Shown here one piece after another: positions 64,000-64,000 of a DNA stretch of 64,000 nucleotides; position 1 is the first letter of the stretch, and each line of letters begins with the position of its first letter. Under the pieces are notes generated by a model. That model did not search any database. It was not told where the DNA came from and worked only from the letters and a program-made list of their open reading frames with translations. The stretch lies in contig CANFCG010000011.1 in assembly GCA_947445115.1 (NCBI GenBank), positions 1 to 64,000 of the forward strand. Direction: 5' to 3'. The DNA comes from Comamonadaceae bacterium (GTDB taxonomy: Bacteria > Pseudomonadota > Gammaproteobacteria > Burkholderiales > Burkholderiaceae_C). A program made the translations under genes and the position numbers.

Positions 64000-64000
64000 C

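Overview
The window looks like core chromosome of a betaproteobacterium of the order Burkholderiales, most likely a Comamonadaceae-type organism of moderate GC. The evidence is the gene content and order: recG-oxyR-ubiA, yraN-diaA-dolP divergent from rsmI, pilT divergent from yggS, DUF3567 and DUF3108 genes, and a type-2 argC. I see no prophage, insertion sequence, CRISPR array or rRNA operon. Interest therefore lies in regulation, small palindromic repeats and altered genes rather than in an accessory island.

Layout. 1-5.0 kb: translation and secretion genes on the minus strand (rpsL, rpsG, fusA, tuf, tRNA-Trp, secE, start of nusG). This order appears to join the str operon to the secE-nusG operon through one tuf gene. 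5.2-13.7 kb: a TAXI-type binding protein, a four-gene ABC carbohydrate importer, a 2-hydroxyacid dehydrogenase and an IlvD/Edd sugar-acid dehydratase, probably a sugar or sugar-acid use locus. 13.7-20.8 kb: a small membrane protein, yggS, pilT, a beta-hydroxyacid dehydrogenase, dolP, diaA, yraN, rsmI, a possible small membrane protein and argC. 20.9-28.4 kb: sucCD, a TerC-family membrane protein, a CHASE2 adenylate/guanylate cyclase, a PglL-like O-oligosaccharyltransferase and purU. 28.4-36.9 kb: a haem-motif hybrid histidine kinase coupled to a GlcD-like oxidase, an SDR, ssb, an MFS transporter, mpl and an esterase. 37.0-44.7 kb: aroG behind a Phe/Tyr attenuator, a five-gene 4-bp-overlap envelope glycan operon (sialidase-fold protein, small membrane protein, GT9, GtrA, GT39) and tldD. 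44.7-52 kb: argS, a SPOR protein, dsbA, fmt, msrP and a DsbD/ScsB-like reductase. 52-64 kb: tgt, a large lipoprotein, queA, recG, oxyR, ubiA, DUF3567, DUF3108, a shrunken FAH-like protein, DUF1415 and a methyltransferase.

Main observations. (1) A 24-codon leader peptide with six Phe and two Tyr codons among residues 4-14 lies before a Rho-independent terminator just upstream of the DAHP synthase gene. A competing antiterminator pairing is visible, so this is a textbook-style transcription attenuator for entry into aromatic amino acid synthesis. (2) A 155-bp palindromic, MITE-like element with 27-bp terminal inverted repeats (25/27 matching) fills the mpl/MFS divergent promoter. Related arms form the 3' end of the MFS gene and lie in frame inside recG. 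(3) A second small palindrome family (five copies) sits at gene ends and supplies the last residues and stop codon of QueA. (4) At least eleven genes, plus the attenuator leader peptide, have a -10-like hexamer 5-8 nt before the start codon and no Shine-Dalgarno sequence, which suggests leaderless transcripts. (5) Fmt and an FAH-family protein look internally shortened. Family assignments rest on motifs read by eye; no database search was run.
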